Shown: in pieces, positions 1 to 9,295 of the stretch | Position numbering within the stretch: position 1 is the stretch's first letter | Layout: each line of letters begins with the position of its first letter | From: Bacteroidales bacterium | Lineage (GTDB): Bacteria; Bacteroidota; Bacteroidia; Bacteroidales; F082 | Assembly: GCA_017548125.1 (NCBI GenBank) | Contig: JAFYNK010000045.1 | Location: 1-52,753 of the forward strand | Direction: 5' to 3' | DNA: 52,753 bases | Position numbers and translations under genes: made by a program | The notes under the pieces: generated by a model | The model's database searches: none | Seen by the model: the letters and a program-made list of their open reading frames with translations, nothing else | What the model was told of the DNA's origin: nothing

Positions 1-91
1 AATAAAAAAAATAAAAAAATAGATTGTTTCATTCAAATTTTATTACAAACTTTGCGACAATAAAGTATTGTTAATCAAAAAAAATTAAGCC

Positions 92-1906
92 ATGAAAATT
101 AGACATTATCTTTTGCTATTGTTACTCTTTGTTATTAACGGAGCAATATTGTCACAAAACACAGAGACACCTCAAAACCTAAGAGTAGGGTCAACTGGAT
201 TTGCATCTTGGGATGCACCTGATTCGCAAAACACCTTTGTCTATAGAATATGGATTGATAATGAATTTATTGAGGACATCACAGACACAGAATATCAAAT
301 CAACACAGATTCTTTCAACGATAACGAAAGCCATTCGTTTGCAGTGGCATCCGTACACGAAAACGAGACATCAGACATCATCTCAAAAAAATTTACATAT
401 TACAGTTGCAAACATTTTCCTAGCGCTGCGAACATCAAATTTGAATACGACAATAACAATAACGTAGTATTAAAATGGAGCAACAGCAACGAAATCATAC
501 ACGTCAATGATGTCATCACACACCCAAAATCAGGTTACAACAATTATGACATCAGTTCTTTACACAGCGGGCTGACACAATATGGATTCAATGCCGATAA
601 AGATGCCGGGTACAAAATCATGGATAAGATAAACATTAAATACGATGTCGAAAGAGATTTATTCGGAATAAGATTCTACATATACGAAGGTGCAACTTCT
701 ATTTCCACAATAACAAATGCATATTTAAGCATTTATGACGGTAACCCTGAAAATGGCGGTCAATTAGTTACAGGAAGTCAGAATGTAAATTGCTATACAC
801 CAAGCGGCTACAATGAAACAAGAATATTCAGAACCGGAGAAAACGCCTTCTCTGACGTAAATCACCCAATATTCTTTGCTGATGCATATTTGCCAGAACA
901 AATCACCATTCCTGAAGACAAGACTTATTGGTTTGTCGTTTCTTTCACTGGTTCGTTAAAAGATAAGGATGTACATATCATTCCACGCACCATTCTCAAT
1001 GAAACCACAACTGGAGAGGCTCGTATATATAGCGAAGAAACAGGATGGCAGGCAATGACAGACCCTGGCACACAGACACAACAAGGAGTTGCTTATGACC
1101 TGATAGGATACGGAAACGGCGCATTGACACCTATCGATTTTTGCGACATATATCGCAACGGAGAGTTGATTCATCGCGAGTCCGAAAACTGCGACAATTT
1201 TTCCTTCACAGACGAAAACACGCCTGATGGCATCAAGGAATATGGCATACAAAATATTTATAATGAAGACGACGGAATAGCTAAGTCCTGCATTGAAACC
1301 ATTGAGACATTTCGTTCATTTCCACCAACAAACGGCATTTTCATTGAGGCCACCACCACATATAGTGGCTTAAAAGCCATTAGAATCGATTGGTGGGACG
1401 GAATCATGATTGATATGCCACTTGACCTCTACATAACAAAAGACATTAAAATATTTTACGAAATTTACCGCAGACACGAATACGAAGACAATTTCACACT
1501 AATTTCTTGCAATGAACAAGAATATGATGCCGAAACACAAGTTTTCATGGACATAATTCCTGAAGAAGATTTCAGCGACACATATTATTATAAAATAAGA
1601 ACTTATAACCTGTACGACAGCGGTTATTCTATCAGCAATTTTTCAGAAATAATATCCTTATCTTTAGAGGAAATAAAAGAGAACTCAGAAGAGTTTTTCA
1701 AAATATTTCCTAATCCTACAGAAAACAACGTTCACATCATTATGAATGATTTCAAATTTGCTGAAATTGTTGATATGTTTGGAAGAACACAAATTGAAAG
1801 TTACGAAAAAATTATAAACATAGAACATATACCATCCGGCATTTACATGATTAAAGCATCGGATAACAATGGCACCATCTTTACAAGAAAGATAGTAAAA
1901 AAATAA
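92..1906 (+). CDS. Secreted multidomain protein with T9SS sorting domain
   Basis: A 604-residue exported protein. Residues 1-21 form a signal peptide (basic MKIR, then a leucine-rich core). The next ~80 residues look like a fibronectin type III-like beta sandwich (PQNLRV...FASWDAP opening). The middle is aromatic- and Asn-rich and resembles the adhesin-like modules of Bacteroidetes surface proteins. Residues ~535-604 match a type A T9SS C-terminal signal: the FPNPTENN start, a central FGR turn, and the ending GIYMIKASDNNG..FTRKIVKK. I infer export by Sec, transport across the outer membrane by T9SS and surface attachment or release. No catalytic motif was recognised, so the substrate is unknown. 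It is monocistronic: a strong terminator follows, and the next gene has its own promoter. PorT is encoded elsewhere in the window, which fits a working T9SS. Confidence 0.8.
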   Translation: MKIRHYLLLLLLFVINGAILSQNTETPQNLRVGSTGFASWDAPDSQNTFVYRIWIDNEFIEDITDTEYQINTDSFNDNESHSFAVASVHENETSDIISKKFTYYSCKHFPSAANIKFEYDNNNNVVLKWSNSNEIIHVNDVITHPKSGYNNYDISSLHSGLTQYGFNADKDAGYKIMDKINIKYDVERDLFGIRFYIYEGATSISTITNAYLSIYDGNPENGGQLVTGSQNVNCYTPSGYNETRIFRTGENAFSDVNHPIFFADAYLPEQITIPEDKTYWFVVSFTGSLKDKDVHIIPRTILNETTTGEARIYSEETGWQAMTDPGTQTQQGVAYDLIGYGNGALTPIDFCDIYRNGELIHRESENCDNFSFTDENTPDGIKEYGIQNIYNEDDGIAKSCIETIETFRSFPPTNGIFIEATTTYSGLKAIRIDWWDGIMIDMPLDLYITKDIKIFYEIYRRHEYEDNFTLISCNEQEYDAETQVFMDIIPEEDFSDTYYYKIRTYNLYDSGYSISNFSEIISLSLEEIKENSEEFFKIFPNPTENNVHIIMNDFKFAEIVDMFGRTQIESYEKIINIEHIPSGIYMIKASDNNGTIFTRKIVKK

Positions 1907-1924
1907 GTCATTAAACAATATGTC

Positions 1925-1957
1925 AAAAGCTGCCCAAATCAAACGGCAGCTTTTTTT
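1925..1957 (+). terminator. Rho-independent terminator after the T9SS protein
   Basis: AGCTGCC at 1928-1934 pairs perfectly with GGCAGCT at 1945-1951 across a 10-base loop, followed by a seven-T run. Confidence 0.85.
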
Positions 1958-2036
1958 ATTACACAAGCAAGAATTCATTAAAAACTTTTAACTAAAAAAA
2001 ATCTTCATTTAAGACTTTTTATATTAAATATTTTCA

Positions 2037-2044
2037 TAATTTTG
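2037..2044 (+). promoter_or_regulatory. Bacteroidetes -7 box (TAATTTTG) for the aminotransferase
   Basis: TAATTTTG matches TAnnTTTG and lies 53 bases before the ATG at 2097, in an intergenic region downstream of a terminator. Confidence 0.5.
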
Positions 2045-2096
2045 ACGTTCAAACATAATTCTGATATTTTTAATCACAAAAAGTCAACATATTATC

Positions 2097-3413
2097 ATGA
2101 AGAATAACATTGTTCCAGTTGAAATAGCTCAAAAAGTATTCAGCGACAGCAACCTTCCTTGCATAGGCAAGGCTGGCATCCGTGAAATCAACAAGCTTGC
2201 AAGAGATCTCGAAGCAGCAAGCGGCGTTAAATTTATCCACATGGAAATGGGCAACCCAGGTCTTCCTGCCGCACAAGCAGGCGTTGAAGCTCAAATAAAG
2301 GCTTTACAAGATGGCGTAGCAGCTACATATCCACCAATTGACGGAGTTCCTGCAATCAAGAATGAAGCTTCACGTTTCATCAAGAACTTCCTCAACATCA
2401 ATGTTGACGCCAAGAACTGCATTCCAACAGTAGGCTCTATGCAAGGCGCATTCGCAACATTCATGATTTGCGGACACATCAATAAAGAAAAGAACACCGT
2501 ATTATTCATCGATCCAGGTTTCCCAGTACACAAATTCCAGAACAAGGTGCTCGGCATCCCAATGGAAAACTTCGACATCTATGAATACCGCGGCGAAAAA
2601 CTTCGTGACAAATTAGAGAGCATCTTTGCAACAGGCAAGATCCACAGCGTTTTATATTCAAACCCTAACAATCCGACATGGGTTTGTTTAACAGAAGAAG
2701 AACTCCAGATCATCGGCGAACTAGCTAACAAATACGACGTCATCGTTCTTGAAGACCTCGCATACTTCGGAATGGACTTCCGTAAAGACTACAGCCATCC
2801 TGGCGTAGCTCCATATCAACCAACAGTTGGCAAATACACCGATAATTATATATTAATGATTTCAAGTTCTAAAGCATTCAGCTATGCTGGTGAACGCTGC
2901 GCTATCTTAGGTATCAGCGACAAGCTCGCAGACCGCGTATATCCAGACTTGAAAGAATTCTGCGGACAAGACATCTTCTTAAGAGGTATTCTCTTCGGAG
3001 CATTACACCCACTCAGTTCAGGCACATCACACTCAGCTCAATATGCAGTTGCAGGCGTTTTGAAAGCAGTCAACGACGGCACATACAACTACCGTGATGA
3101 CGTTTTGGAATACGGAGAAAAAGCAAAGATGATGAAAGACGCATTCTTGGCAAACGGTTTCGAGTTCACATACGACGAAGACTTAGGCGAGCCAATTGCT
3201 GACGGTTTCTACTTCACATACTGCTATCCAGGATTCACAGGACCAGAGTTATTAGAAGCGATGTTGTATTATGGTGTATCAGCCATTTCATTAGACACAT
3301 GCGGCAGCACACGTCAAGGCATCAGAGCATGTACATCATTGATTCAAAGAGATGAAATTCCAGTTTTAGCAGATAGATTAAAACGTTTCGCTGAAGATCA
3401 TCCAATAAAATAA
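2097..3413 (+). CDS. PLP-dependent aminotransferase, class I/II
   Basis: A 438-residue fold-type I aminotransferase. The PLP lysine is in SSSKAFSYAGERCAI at about residue 258. The upstream YSNPNNPTWVCLTEEEL and VLEDLAYFGMD segments supply the cofactor-binding Asn and Asp. A C-terminal Arg for carboxylate binding is plausible in TRQGIRAC. The substrate is not evident. The gene has its own promoter but directly precedes a 2-oxoacid:ferredoxin oxidoreductase operon. I therefore infer it may interconvert an amino acid and a 2-oxoacid that the oxidoreductase then decarboxylates. The length is slightly above the usual ~400 residues because of an N-terminal extension. The family call is firm; the specific reaction is open. 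Confidence 0.85.
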   Translation: MKNNIVPVEIAQKVFSDSNLPCIGKAGIREINKLARDLEAASGVKFIHMEMGNPGLPAAQAGVEAQIKALQDGVAATYPPIDGVPAIKNEASRFIKNFLNINVDAKNCIPTVGSMQGAFATFMICGHINKEKNTVLFIDPGFPVHKFQNKVLGIPMENFDIYEYRGEKLRDKLESIFATGKIHSVLYSNPNNPTWVCLTEEELQIIGELANKYDVIVLEDLAYFGMDFRKDYSHPGVAPYQPTVGKYTDNYILMISSSKAFSYAGERCAILGISDKLADRVYPDLKEFCGQDIFLRGILFGALHPLSSGTSHSAQYAVAGVLKAVNDGTYNYRDDVLEYGEKAKMMKDAFLANGFEFTYDEDLGEPIADGFYFTYCYPGFTGPELLEAMLYYGVSAISLDTCGSTRQGIRACTSLIQRDEIPVLADRLKRFAEDHPIK

Positions 3414-3453
3414 TATTTTTCGATTTTTCTAACACAGATTAAGAAAAAATATC

Positions 3454-3461
3454 TATTTTTG
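3454..3461 (+). promoter_or_regulatory. -7 box (TATTTTTG) for the oxidoreductase operon
   Basis: TATTTTTG fits TAnnTTTG and lies 65 bases before the ferredoxin ATG at 3527. A T-rich stretch about 23 bases upstream could serve as the -33 element. Confidence 0.5.
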
Positions 3462-3526
3462 TAAGTCTTGATAAAAAAGAATTAAGGAAACAATAAACAT
3501 TATAAGTAACTTAAAACTAAACAATT

Positions 3527-3751
3527 ATGGCAAGTTTCAAAGGAGCCATCGTAGTTGACACAGAACGTTGTAAAGGTTGTAGCGTATGCGTTGCAAACTG
3601 TCCGGTCGGTGTAATCAGCTTGGCAAAAGAAGTAAACGGAAAAGGTTACAATTACGCTTATATGGCGGAGCCTGACAAATGTATAGGTTGTGCATCATGC
3701 GGCATGGTATGTCCAGATGGTGTTATCACAGTTTACAAAGTCAAATTGTAA
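3527..3751 (+). CDS. 2-oxoacid:ferredoxin oxidoreductase, ferredoxin-like delta subunit
   Basis: A 74-residue protein with two complete 4Fe-4S motifs. The first has cysteines at 15, 18, 21 and 25 (CKGCSVCVANCP); the second has cysteines at 52, 55, 58 and 62 (CIGCASCGMVCP). It is the electron-transfer subunit of a four-subunit complex, passing electrons from the thiamine-bound intermediate to soluble ferredoxin. It is the first gene of a delta-alpha-beta-gamma operon with short gaps (38 bases to alpha). This order is typical of Kor/Vor enzymes in Bacteroidetes. All eight cysteines are present, so both clusters should assemble. Confidence 0.9.
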   Translation: MASFKGAIVVDTERCKGCSVCVANCPVGVISLAKEVNGKGYNYAYMAEPDKCIGCASCGMVCPDGVITVYKVKL

Positions 3752-3789
3752 TTATCAATCAATTGTCTAACATTTAAAATCAACACATA

Positions 3790-4875
3790 ATGGGAGAATT
3801 AAAACTGATGAAGGGTAACGAAGCATTAGCCGAAGCAGCAATTCGCTACGGTTGTGATGCTTATTACGGATATCCAATCACTCCACAGTCAGAAGTGATT
3901 GAATATCTTATGGAACAAAACCCTTATGAACGTACCGGTATGGTCGTTTTACAAGCAGAAAGTGAAATAGCAGCTATCAACATGGTTTATGCAGCGGGCG
4001 CATCAGGCAAACGCGTTATGACATCATCATCAAGTCCTGGTGTCAGCTTAAAACAAGAAGGTATAGCTTATATAGCAGGTGCAGAAGTACCATGCGTTTA
4101 CGCTGACGTTGTACGTGGCGGCCCGGGTTTAGGAACAATCCAACCATCACAAGCTGACTACTTCCAAGCATGTAAAGGCGGTGGTAATGGTGACTACAAA
4201 AACATCGTATTAGCTCCAGCTTCAGTACAAGAAATGGCTGACTTCGTAGCATTAGGCTTCGATTTAGCATTCAAATATCGCATGGCTTGCTGCATCTTAT
4301 CAGACGGTGCAATCGGTCAAATGATGGAAAAAGTTGTTCTTCCAGAACAAAAACCACGTATGACAGAAGAAGAAATAAAAGCTAACTATCCTTGGGCAAC
4401 AACAGGTCGTAAGAGAGGCACACAACACCGTGTCATCACATCTTTAGACTTAGACTCAACAAGAATGGAAGCTCACAACCGCCATCTCCAAGAAAAATAC
4501 AGATTAGTAGAAGAAAACGAAGTACGCTTTGAAGAAATCGAATGCGAAGATGCAGAATACATTTTCGTAGCTTATGGTTCAAGTGCTCGTATCGCTCAAA
4601 AGTCAGTACAATTGGCACGCGCAGAAGGTCTCAAGGTCGGTTTATTACGTCCTATCACCTTATTCCCATTCCCAACTAAGGCTATCCAAAACCTCATCGA
4701 CAGAGGCGCTAAAGGTTTCTTAGCAGTAGAATTAAGCTGCGGTCAAATGATTGAAGACGTCAGATTGGCTGTCAATGGTCGCGTTAAAGCAGAACACTTC
4801 GGCCGCGTAGGTGGTATCATCCACACACCAGAAGAAGTTCTCGAAGCAATGAAAAAACAAATTATAGGAGAATAA
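3790..4875 (+). CDS. vorB: 2-oxoacid:ferredoxin oxidoreductase alpha subunit (VorB/KorA type)
   Basis: A 361-residue alpha subunit carrying the pyrimidine-binding domain (about residues 1-190, with GNEALAEAAIRYGCDAYYGYPITPQSE) and a C-terminal transketolase-like domain II (about 245-361, YIFVAYGSSARIAQ). Together with the beta subunit it decarboxylates a 2-oxoacid to an acyl-CoA and reduces ferredoxin. It resembles the VorB subunit annotated for branched-chain 2-oxoacids, but 2-oxoglutarate specificity (KorA) cannot be excluded from sequence. It starts 38 bases after the ferredoxin gene and ends 4 bases before beta. The subunit assignment is firm; the substrate is uncertain. Confidence 0.88.
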   Translation: MGELKLMKGNEALAEAAIRYGCDAYYGYPITPQSEVIEYLMEQNPYERTGMVVLQAESEIAAINMVYAAGASGKRVMTSSSSPGVSLKQEGIAYIAGAEVPCVYADVVRGGPGLGTIQPSQADYFQACKGGGNGDYKNIVLAPASVQEMADFVALGFDLAFKYRMACCILSDGAIGQMMEKVVLPEQKPRMTEEEIKANYPWATTGRKRGTQHRVITSLDLDSTRMEAHNRHLQEKYRLVEENEVRFEEIECEDAEYIFVAYGSSARIAQKSVQLARAEGLKVGLLRPITLFPFPTKAIQNLIDRGAKGFLAVELSCGQMIEDVRLAVNGRVKAEHFGRVGGIIHTPEEVLEAMKKQIIGE

Positions 4876-4879
4876 GAAC

Positions 4880-5695
4880 ATGTCAATAGAAGATATCATT
4901 AAACCTGAAAACTTAGTTTATCAAAAATCTAAGTTATTGACCGAAAAACCATTCCACTATTGTCCAGGTTGCGGTCACGGTACAATTCACCGCATCGTTG
5001 CTGAAGTTATTGAAGAACTCGGCGTTGACGAAGATACAATCGGTGTAGCTCCTGTAGGTTGCTCAGTTATGGCTTACGACTATTTCGATGTTGACTTCCA
5101 AGAAGCAGCTCACGGCCGTGCTCCAGCATTGGCAACAGGTCTCAAACGCGTATGGCCTAACAAAGTTATCTTCACATACCAAGGTGACGGTGACTTGGCA
5201 GCTATCGGTACAGCAGAAACAATCCATGCTTGTAACCGCGGCGAAAACATCACAATGATTTTCGTTAACAACGGTATCTACGGTATGACAGGCGGTCAAA
5301 TGGCTCCAACAACATTGGAAGGAATGAAGACAGCTACAACTCCTTACGGACGTAAAGCTACATTACCAGCAGGCGCAGGCTTCAACGGTATTCCTTGCAA
5401 CGGTTATCCATTAAGAATAACAGAACTTATCGCTCAACTCCCAGGTACAAAATACGTTACACGTCAAGCTGTTTACAATCCTGCTTGCGTACGTAAAGCA
5501 AAAGCAGCTATCAAGAAAGCTTTTGAAAACCAAATCAACGGTAAGAGCGGCGTCAACTTCGTTGAAATCGTTTCTAACTGTAACTCTAACTGGAAGATGG
5601 AACCAGTTGCAGCTAACAATTGGTTAGTTGAAAACATGCTCCCATTCTATCCACTCGGTGACATTAAAGTTGACGGTAAGATTGTTGAAAAATAA
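4880..5695 (+). CDS. 2-oxoacid:ferredoxin oxidoreductase beta subunit (TPP-binding)
   Basis: A 271-residue thiamine diphosphate-binding subunit. It has the CPGCGHG motif (Cys28, Cys31), GCSVMAYDYFDVD, and the TPP/Mg signature beginning GDGD at about residues 101-104 and ending in NNGIYGMTGGQ. It forms the catalytic core with the alpha subunit. The start at 4880 is preceded by AGGAGAA about 11 bases upstream, a better ribosome-binding site than is usual here. It is cotranscribed with alpha (4-base gap) and gamma (13-base gap from the start chosen for gamma). Confidence 0.9.
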   Translation: MSIEDIIKPENLVYQKSKLLTEKPFHYCPGCGHGTIHRIVAEVIEELGVDEDTIGVAPVGCSVMAYDYFDVDFQEAAHGRAPALATGLKRVWPNKVIFTYQGDGDLAAIGTAETIHACNRGENITMIFVNNGIYGMTGGQMAPTTLEGMKTATTPYGRKATLPAGAGFNGIPCNGYPLRITELIAQLPGTKYVTRQAVYNPACVRKAKAAIKKAFENQINGKSGVNFVEIVSNCNSNWKMEPVAANNWLVENMLPFYPLGDIKVDGKIVEK

Positions 5696-5708
5696 AAAAT
5701 CTAAAACA

Positions 5709-6251
5709 ATGACAGAAGAAATTATTATTGCCGGTTTCGGCGGACAAGGTGTCTTGTCAATGGGTAAGATCCTTGCATATAGTGGTATCATGGAAGGCAA
5801 AGAAGTCAGCTGGATGCCATCATACGGTCCTGAAATGCGTGGCGGTACCGCTAACGTGACTGTCATCATCAGCGATGAACGCGTTTGCTCACCAATCCTC
5901 AACGCTTTCGATACAGCTGTGATTCTCAACCAACAATCACTCGACAAATTCGAATCAAAAGTAAAACCTGGCGGCGTTCTCCTTTACGATCCAAACGGTA
6001 TTACTCACAAACCAACACGTACTGACATTAAGATTTACACCATCGAAGGCGCTCAATTAGCATCAGACATGGGTAACGCTAAAGTGTTCAACATGATTAT
6101 CCTCGGCGCTTATCTTAAATTGAAACCAATCATTTCAATGGATAAAGTTAAAGAAGGTCTCGAACACTCACTCCCAGAACGTGCTCATAAACTTATCCCA
6201 TTGAACATGCAAGCTGTTGAAGTTGGTATGAACAATGTGAAAGAACAATGA
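5709..6251 (+). CDS. 2-oxoacid:ferredoxin oxidoreductase gamma subunit
   Basis: A 180-residue protein beginning MTEEIIIAGFGGQGVLSMGK, the start typical of the gamma domain. The frame is open back to 5628, but that stretch overlaps the end of the beta gene in another frame and encodes no family sequence, so I place the start at 5709. GFGGQGV and PSYGPEMRGGTANVTVIIS are hallmarks of the family. It completes the four-subunit enzyme, probably linking the CoA and ferredoxin sites. It is the last gene of the operon; a heptamer array and a strong hairpin follow. Confidence 0.9.
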   Translation: MTEEIIIAGFGGQGVLSMGKILAYSGIMEGKEVSWMPSYGPEMRGGTANVTVIISDERVCSPILNAFDTAVILNQQSLDKFESKVKPGGVLLYDPNGITHKPTRTDIKIYTIEGAQLASDMGNAKVFNMIILGAYLKLKPIISMDKVKEGLEHSLPERAHKLIPLNMQAVEVGMNNVKEQ

Positions 6252-6253
6252 TA

Positions 6254-6284
6254 AGCTATCAGCTATCAGCTGTCAGCATTTAGT
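6254..6284. repeat. Heptamer array (AGCTATC-type)
   Basis: Four in-phase 7-base units (AGCTATC, AGCTATC, AGCTGTC, AGCATTT) plus AGT lie between the gamma-subunit stop and the terminator. Confidence 0.75.
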
Positions 6285-6316
6285 AAAAAAGTCGCTTCTT
6301 AAGAGGCGACTTTTTT
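6284..6316. terminator. Bidirectional terminator between convergent operons
   Basis: A near-perfect hairpin (AGTCGC.TCTTAAGA.GCGACT) flanked by an A run and a T run can end both the plus-strand oxidoreductase operon and the minus-strand ABC export operon. Confidence 0.85.
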
Positions 6317-6349
6317 AGTTTTTAATATAATTTTATGAGTTAGTCATTT

Positions 6350-7453
6350 TCACACCTGCTTCTTATAAGTTATCGTGGCAAGTAAATTGAAAATTATCAC
6401 GAAGACACCGAGTGCTGCAAAGTTGTGCCATAATTCCATAAACACCGCTCCTTTCAAATAAACAGAACGCATAATGTCAATGTAATAGCGAGGTGGAAGC
6501 AACATTGTGAATTTCTGCGCCCAGTCAGGCATCGAACTGATAGGCGTAAGCAGTCCGCTCAACAAGATGAAAATCACGATAAAGAAAAACATCATGAACA
6601 TGGTCTGCTGAATGTTATCCGAAATATTGGCGATAGTCACGCCGAAACCTGAGAAACAGAGAATGAATAATATCGTGGCGAAATAAATATTTCCCAAAGA
6701 ACCTACAGGAACGAGATCGTAAACAAGCCAGGCAACAATCATAGCTACAGTGACGACGAACAATCCTATCAGCCAGAAAGGAATCAGTTTTGCAAGGACA
6801 AAGGTAAACTTACCAATTGGCGTGACATTGATCTGCTCAATTGTTCCATTCTCTTTTTCCGAAACGATATTAACAGACGAGAGGAAACCACATATCAAAA
6901 TAACCAACATAATCATCAGAGCTGGAATCATCAGATTGCGATAATTCAATGTAGGATTATAACGATTCTGTATTACGACAAAGTCAGAAAGGTGCGATCT
7001 TCCCTGTTCGCTCATATATTTTGACATCGTAGAAGCAATCGTCTGAACGAGATATTGACTTCCGAGTGAGCCTTTTGTAGCATTTACTGCATTCGCAGAA
7101 ATATCCAATTTCTTTGGCGAAACACTTGTGATATTACGTTCAAAATCATCAGGAATCAGAAGAATTATATCAATCTTAGAATCTTCCAACAAACGTAATG
7201 CCTCCTCATGTGTATTAGGTTCATCGTTAATTGTAAAATATTCAGCGGCACGAATATCACTCTTAATGCGATATGACAAAGTGGAACAATCGTCATCGAT
7301 AATCGCGACACCGACATTACGTACGTCCATCGTCGTAACCCAAGGCATAACAAGCATTACCATCACTGGAAATATGAGAATCAGTTTAGGTAACAATGGA
7401 TTACGAAAGATTTGGATAAACTCCTTTTGTATTAATATTAATAATTGTCGCAT
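6350..7453 (-). CDS. ABC-2 type transporter permease (YbhR-like)
   Basis: A 367-residue inner-membrane permease. An N-terminal transmembrane helix (about 20-40) precedes a large periplasmic domain (about 45-170), then five hydrophobic segments from about 175 to the end. The pattern ..SVNIVSEKENGTIEQINVTPIG is typical of drug- or polysaccharide-type ABC-2 permeases of the YbhS/YbhR/YhhJ family. It is the last gene of the TetR-TolC-HlyD-ABC operon, 3 bases after its paralogue. I infer that the two permeases form a heterodimer working with the two upstream ATPases to move substrate to the HlyD/TolC conduit. Confidence 0.87.
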   Translation of the reverse strand: MRQLLILIQKEFIQIFRNPLLPKLILIFPVMVMLVMPWVTTMDVRNVGVAIIDDDCSTLSYRIKSDIRAAEYFTINDEPNTHEEALRLLEDSKIDIILLIPDDFERNITSVSPKKLDISANAVNATKGSLGSQYLVQTIASTMSKYMSEQGRSHLSDFVVIQNRYNPTLNYRNLMIPALMIMLVILICGFLSSVNIVSEKENGTIEQINVTPIGKFTFVLAKLIPFWLIGLFVVTVAMIVAWLVYDLVPVGSLGNIYFATILFILCFSGFGVTIANISDNIQQTMFMMFFFIVIFILLSGLLTPISSMPDWAQKFTMLLPPRYYIDIMRSVYLKGAVFMELWHNFAALGVFVIIFNLLATITYKKQV

Positions 7454-7456
7454 AAT

Positions 7457-8551
7457 CTATTCAAGTTTATCTTTAAAATTCTTAAGAGAAATTCCCATCA
7501 GGACAAAAGCCATAATTACAAGTATGATTAGTTCTTTCATCACAGCCGACAGTGGCAAACCCATAATCATCAATTTACGAATCGCGTCGATATACCAGCG
7601 AGCTGGTACGATGTTAGGAAGCGGTTTCAATATCATTGGAAGGTTTTCGAGAGGGAAAAGCATTCCAGAAAGCATCATCATTGGCAGAAGCAAAACCATA
7701 GCTGATACAAGCAATGCCACAACTTGCGAAGAAGAAACCGTTGAGATAAACAATCCCAAAGCGAGAGACAACAGCAGATAAACGATAGACATTACTATTA
7801 CGCCACCCCAAACGCCATCCAAAGGAATGTAGAGCAAATAACGAGCGATAAGTAATATTGTCACAAGATTGATACAAGAGATGACGAAATAAGGTATCAT
7901 CTTAGCGAGAATGATTTTGATAGGACGCACTGGCGAAACGAGCAGCACCTCCATCGTACCGACTTCTTTTTCCCTGACAATAGAAATCGACGTCATCATC
8001 GCGCATATCAATATGAAAATAAGCCCCATGATGCCAGGCACGAAGTTATAAGCCGACTTCATCTGCGGATTGTAGAGCAAGTGCATATTCAGCATTTCCT
8101 GTTGTGAATGCTCCGTAGCGATAGCATTTTGTAAATAAATTGCGCCTGTCTGAGCTAGGTTTGTATTAGACGCATCGAAGATAAACTGCACTGCAGGTTT
8201 TGTGTCGATTCCTTCCGAACGCTGCGCCAATAACTTATCGTAATCCTCATCAAAAAGCACAACTACGTTAGCCTTTCCGCTACGCAACACCTTATCAATA
8301 TCGTTATTATCGATATAATCTATTAAGGTGAAATAAGGATTTCTTGAAAGTCGATCCACGGTCTGCCGCACACTTTCAGTACGATTCGGAGCGACTACCG
8401 CCACGTCGAGGTTATTTACCTCCGTGGAGATGGCGAAACCAAATAATATCATCAGCACCACTGGTATGAGCAGCACTATCATCATCGTACGCACATCACG
8501 CAAGATATGTAAGGACTCTTTCTTTACGAATGACAGAAAATTATTTTTCAT
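7457..8551 (-). CDS. ABC-2 type transporter permease (YbhS-like)
   Basis: A 364-residue paralogue of the downstream permease with the same plan: one N-terminal helix, a periplasmic domain (about 45-170), then a membrane domain beginning near MGLIFILICAMMTSISIVREKEVGTMEVLLVSPVRP. The charged EKEVGTME loop after the first helix of the membrane domain is the family signature. It lies 3 bases after the ATPase gene and 3 before the second permease. It probably contributes half of the inner-membrane channel of an MacB/Ybh-like tripartite exporter. Substrate unknown. Confidence 0.87.
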   Translation of the reverse strand: MKNNFLSFVKKESLHILRDVRTMMIVLLIPVVLMILFGFAISTEVNNLDVAVVAPNRTESVRQTVDRLSRNPYFTLIDYIDNNDIDKVLRSGKANVVVLFDEDYDKLLAQRSEGIDTKPAVQFIFDASNTNLAQTGAIYLQNAIATEHSQQEMLNMHLLYNPQMKSAYNFVPGIMGLIFILICAMMTSISIVREKEVGTMEVLLVSPVRPIKIILAKMIPYFVISCINLVTILLIARYLLYIPLDGVWGGVIVMSIVYLLLSLALGLFISTVSSSQVVALLVSAMVLLLPMMMLSGMLFPLENLPMILKPLPNIVPARWYIDAIRKLMIMGLPLSAVMKELIILVIMAFVLMGISLKNFKDKLE

Positions 8552-8554
8552 GAT

Positions 8555-9295
8555 CTACTCCCCTCTTTTTGCGCCGCGAGCCAGGATGCGGAACACCTCG
8601 TCCATCGACTCAGCAACGAATTGTTCTTTAAGACGTGCCGGCGTATCGAGTGCACGCACCTCGCCGTCGACCATAATAGAGACGCGAGTACAATACTCAG
8701 CCTCGTCCATATAGTGAGTCGTGACGAATATCGTAGTGCCGCTGTCTGCAGCTTCATAAATCATCTCCCAGAACTGACGACGCGTTATAGGATCGACGCC
8801 GCCCGTAGGTTCGTCGAGGAATACCACTTCAGGGCGATGTATCGTCGCCACTGCAAACGACAGTTTCTGCTTCCATCCTAAAGGCAAGGCACCAACAAGA
8901 GTGTCACGTTCCGAAGTGAAGTTAAGACGTCTCAACAACTCCGTGGCGCGACTTTCCGTCTCCGACTTCGACAGACCGTAGATCCCAGCGAAAAGTCGTA
9001 TGTTCTCCCAGACCGTCAAGTCGTTATAAAGAGAAAAACGCTGACTCATATAACCGATATGACGTTTTATCATCTCACCTTCGCGCATCACGTCATAACC
9101 TGCTACTGTGCCACTACCCGATGTCGGATAACTCAATCCGCAAAGCATACGCATCGCCGTGGTTTTGCCTGCGCCATTAGCACCGAGAAAACCAAATATC
9201 TCGCCACGCTCAACATCGAAAGTGATACGATTAACAGCAGTGAAATCACCAAAACGCTTTGTCAAATCCTTGACTGAAATTATTACGTCGCTCAT
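8555..9295 (-). CDS. ABC transporter ATPase, second (YbhF C-half-like)
   Basis: A 246-residue nucleotide-binding protein. Walker A is GANGAGKTT (about 38-46), Walker B is VVFLDEPTGGVD, with a downstream VTTHYMDEAE switch His. The signature motif is LPLGWKQ rather than LSGGxxQ, a known feature of the second ATPase half of YbhF-like proteins. In E. coli the two halves are fused as YbhF. Here they are separate genes overlapping by 4 bases, so translation is probably coupled and the proteins heterodimerise. Confidence 0.9.
   Translation of the reverse strand: MSDVIISVKDLTKRFGDFTAVNRITFDVERGEIFGFLGANGAGKTTAMRMLCGLSYPTSGSGTVAGYDVMREGEMIKRHIGYMSQRFSLYNDLTVWENIRLFAGIYGLSKSETESRATELLRRLNFTSERDTLVGALPLGWKQKLSFAVATIHRPEVVFLDEPTGGVDPITRRQFWEMIYEAADSGTTIFVTTHYMDEAEYCTRVSIMVDGEVRALDTPARLKEQFVAESMDEVFRILARGAKRGE

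Noticed and set aside
5628-5708. N-terminal extension of the gamma subunit
   Set aside because: It overlaps the beta gene in another frame and lacks family sequence; the start at 5709 gives the conserved MTEEIIIAGFGGQG.
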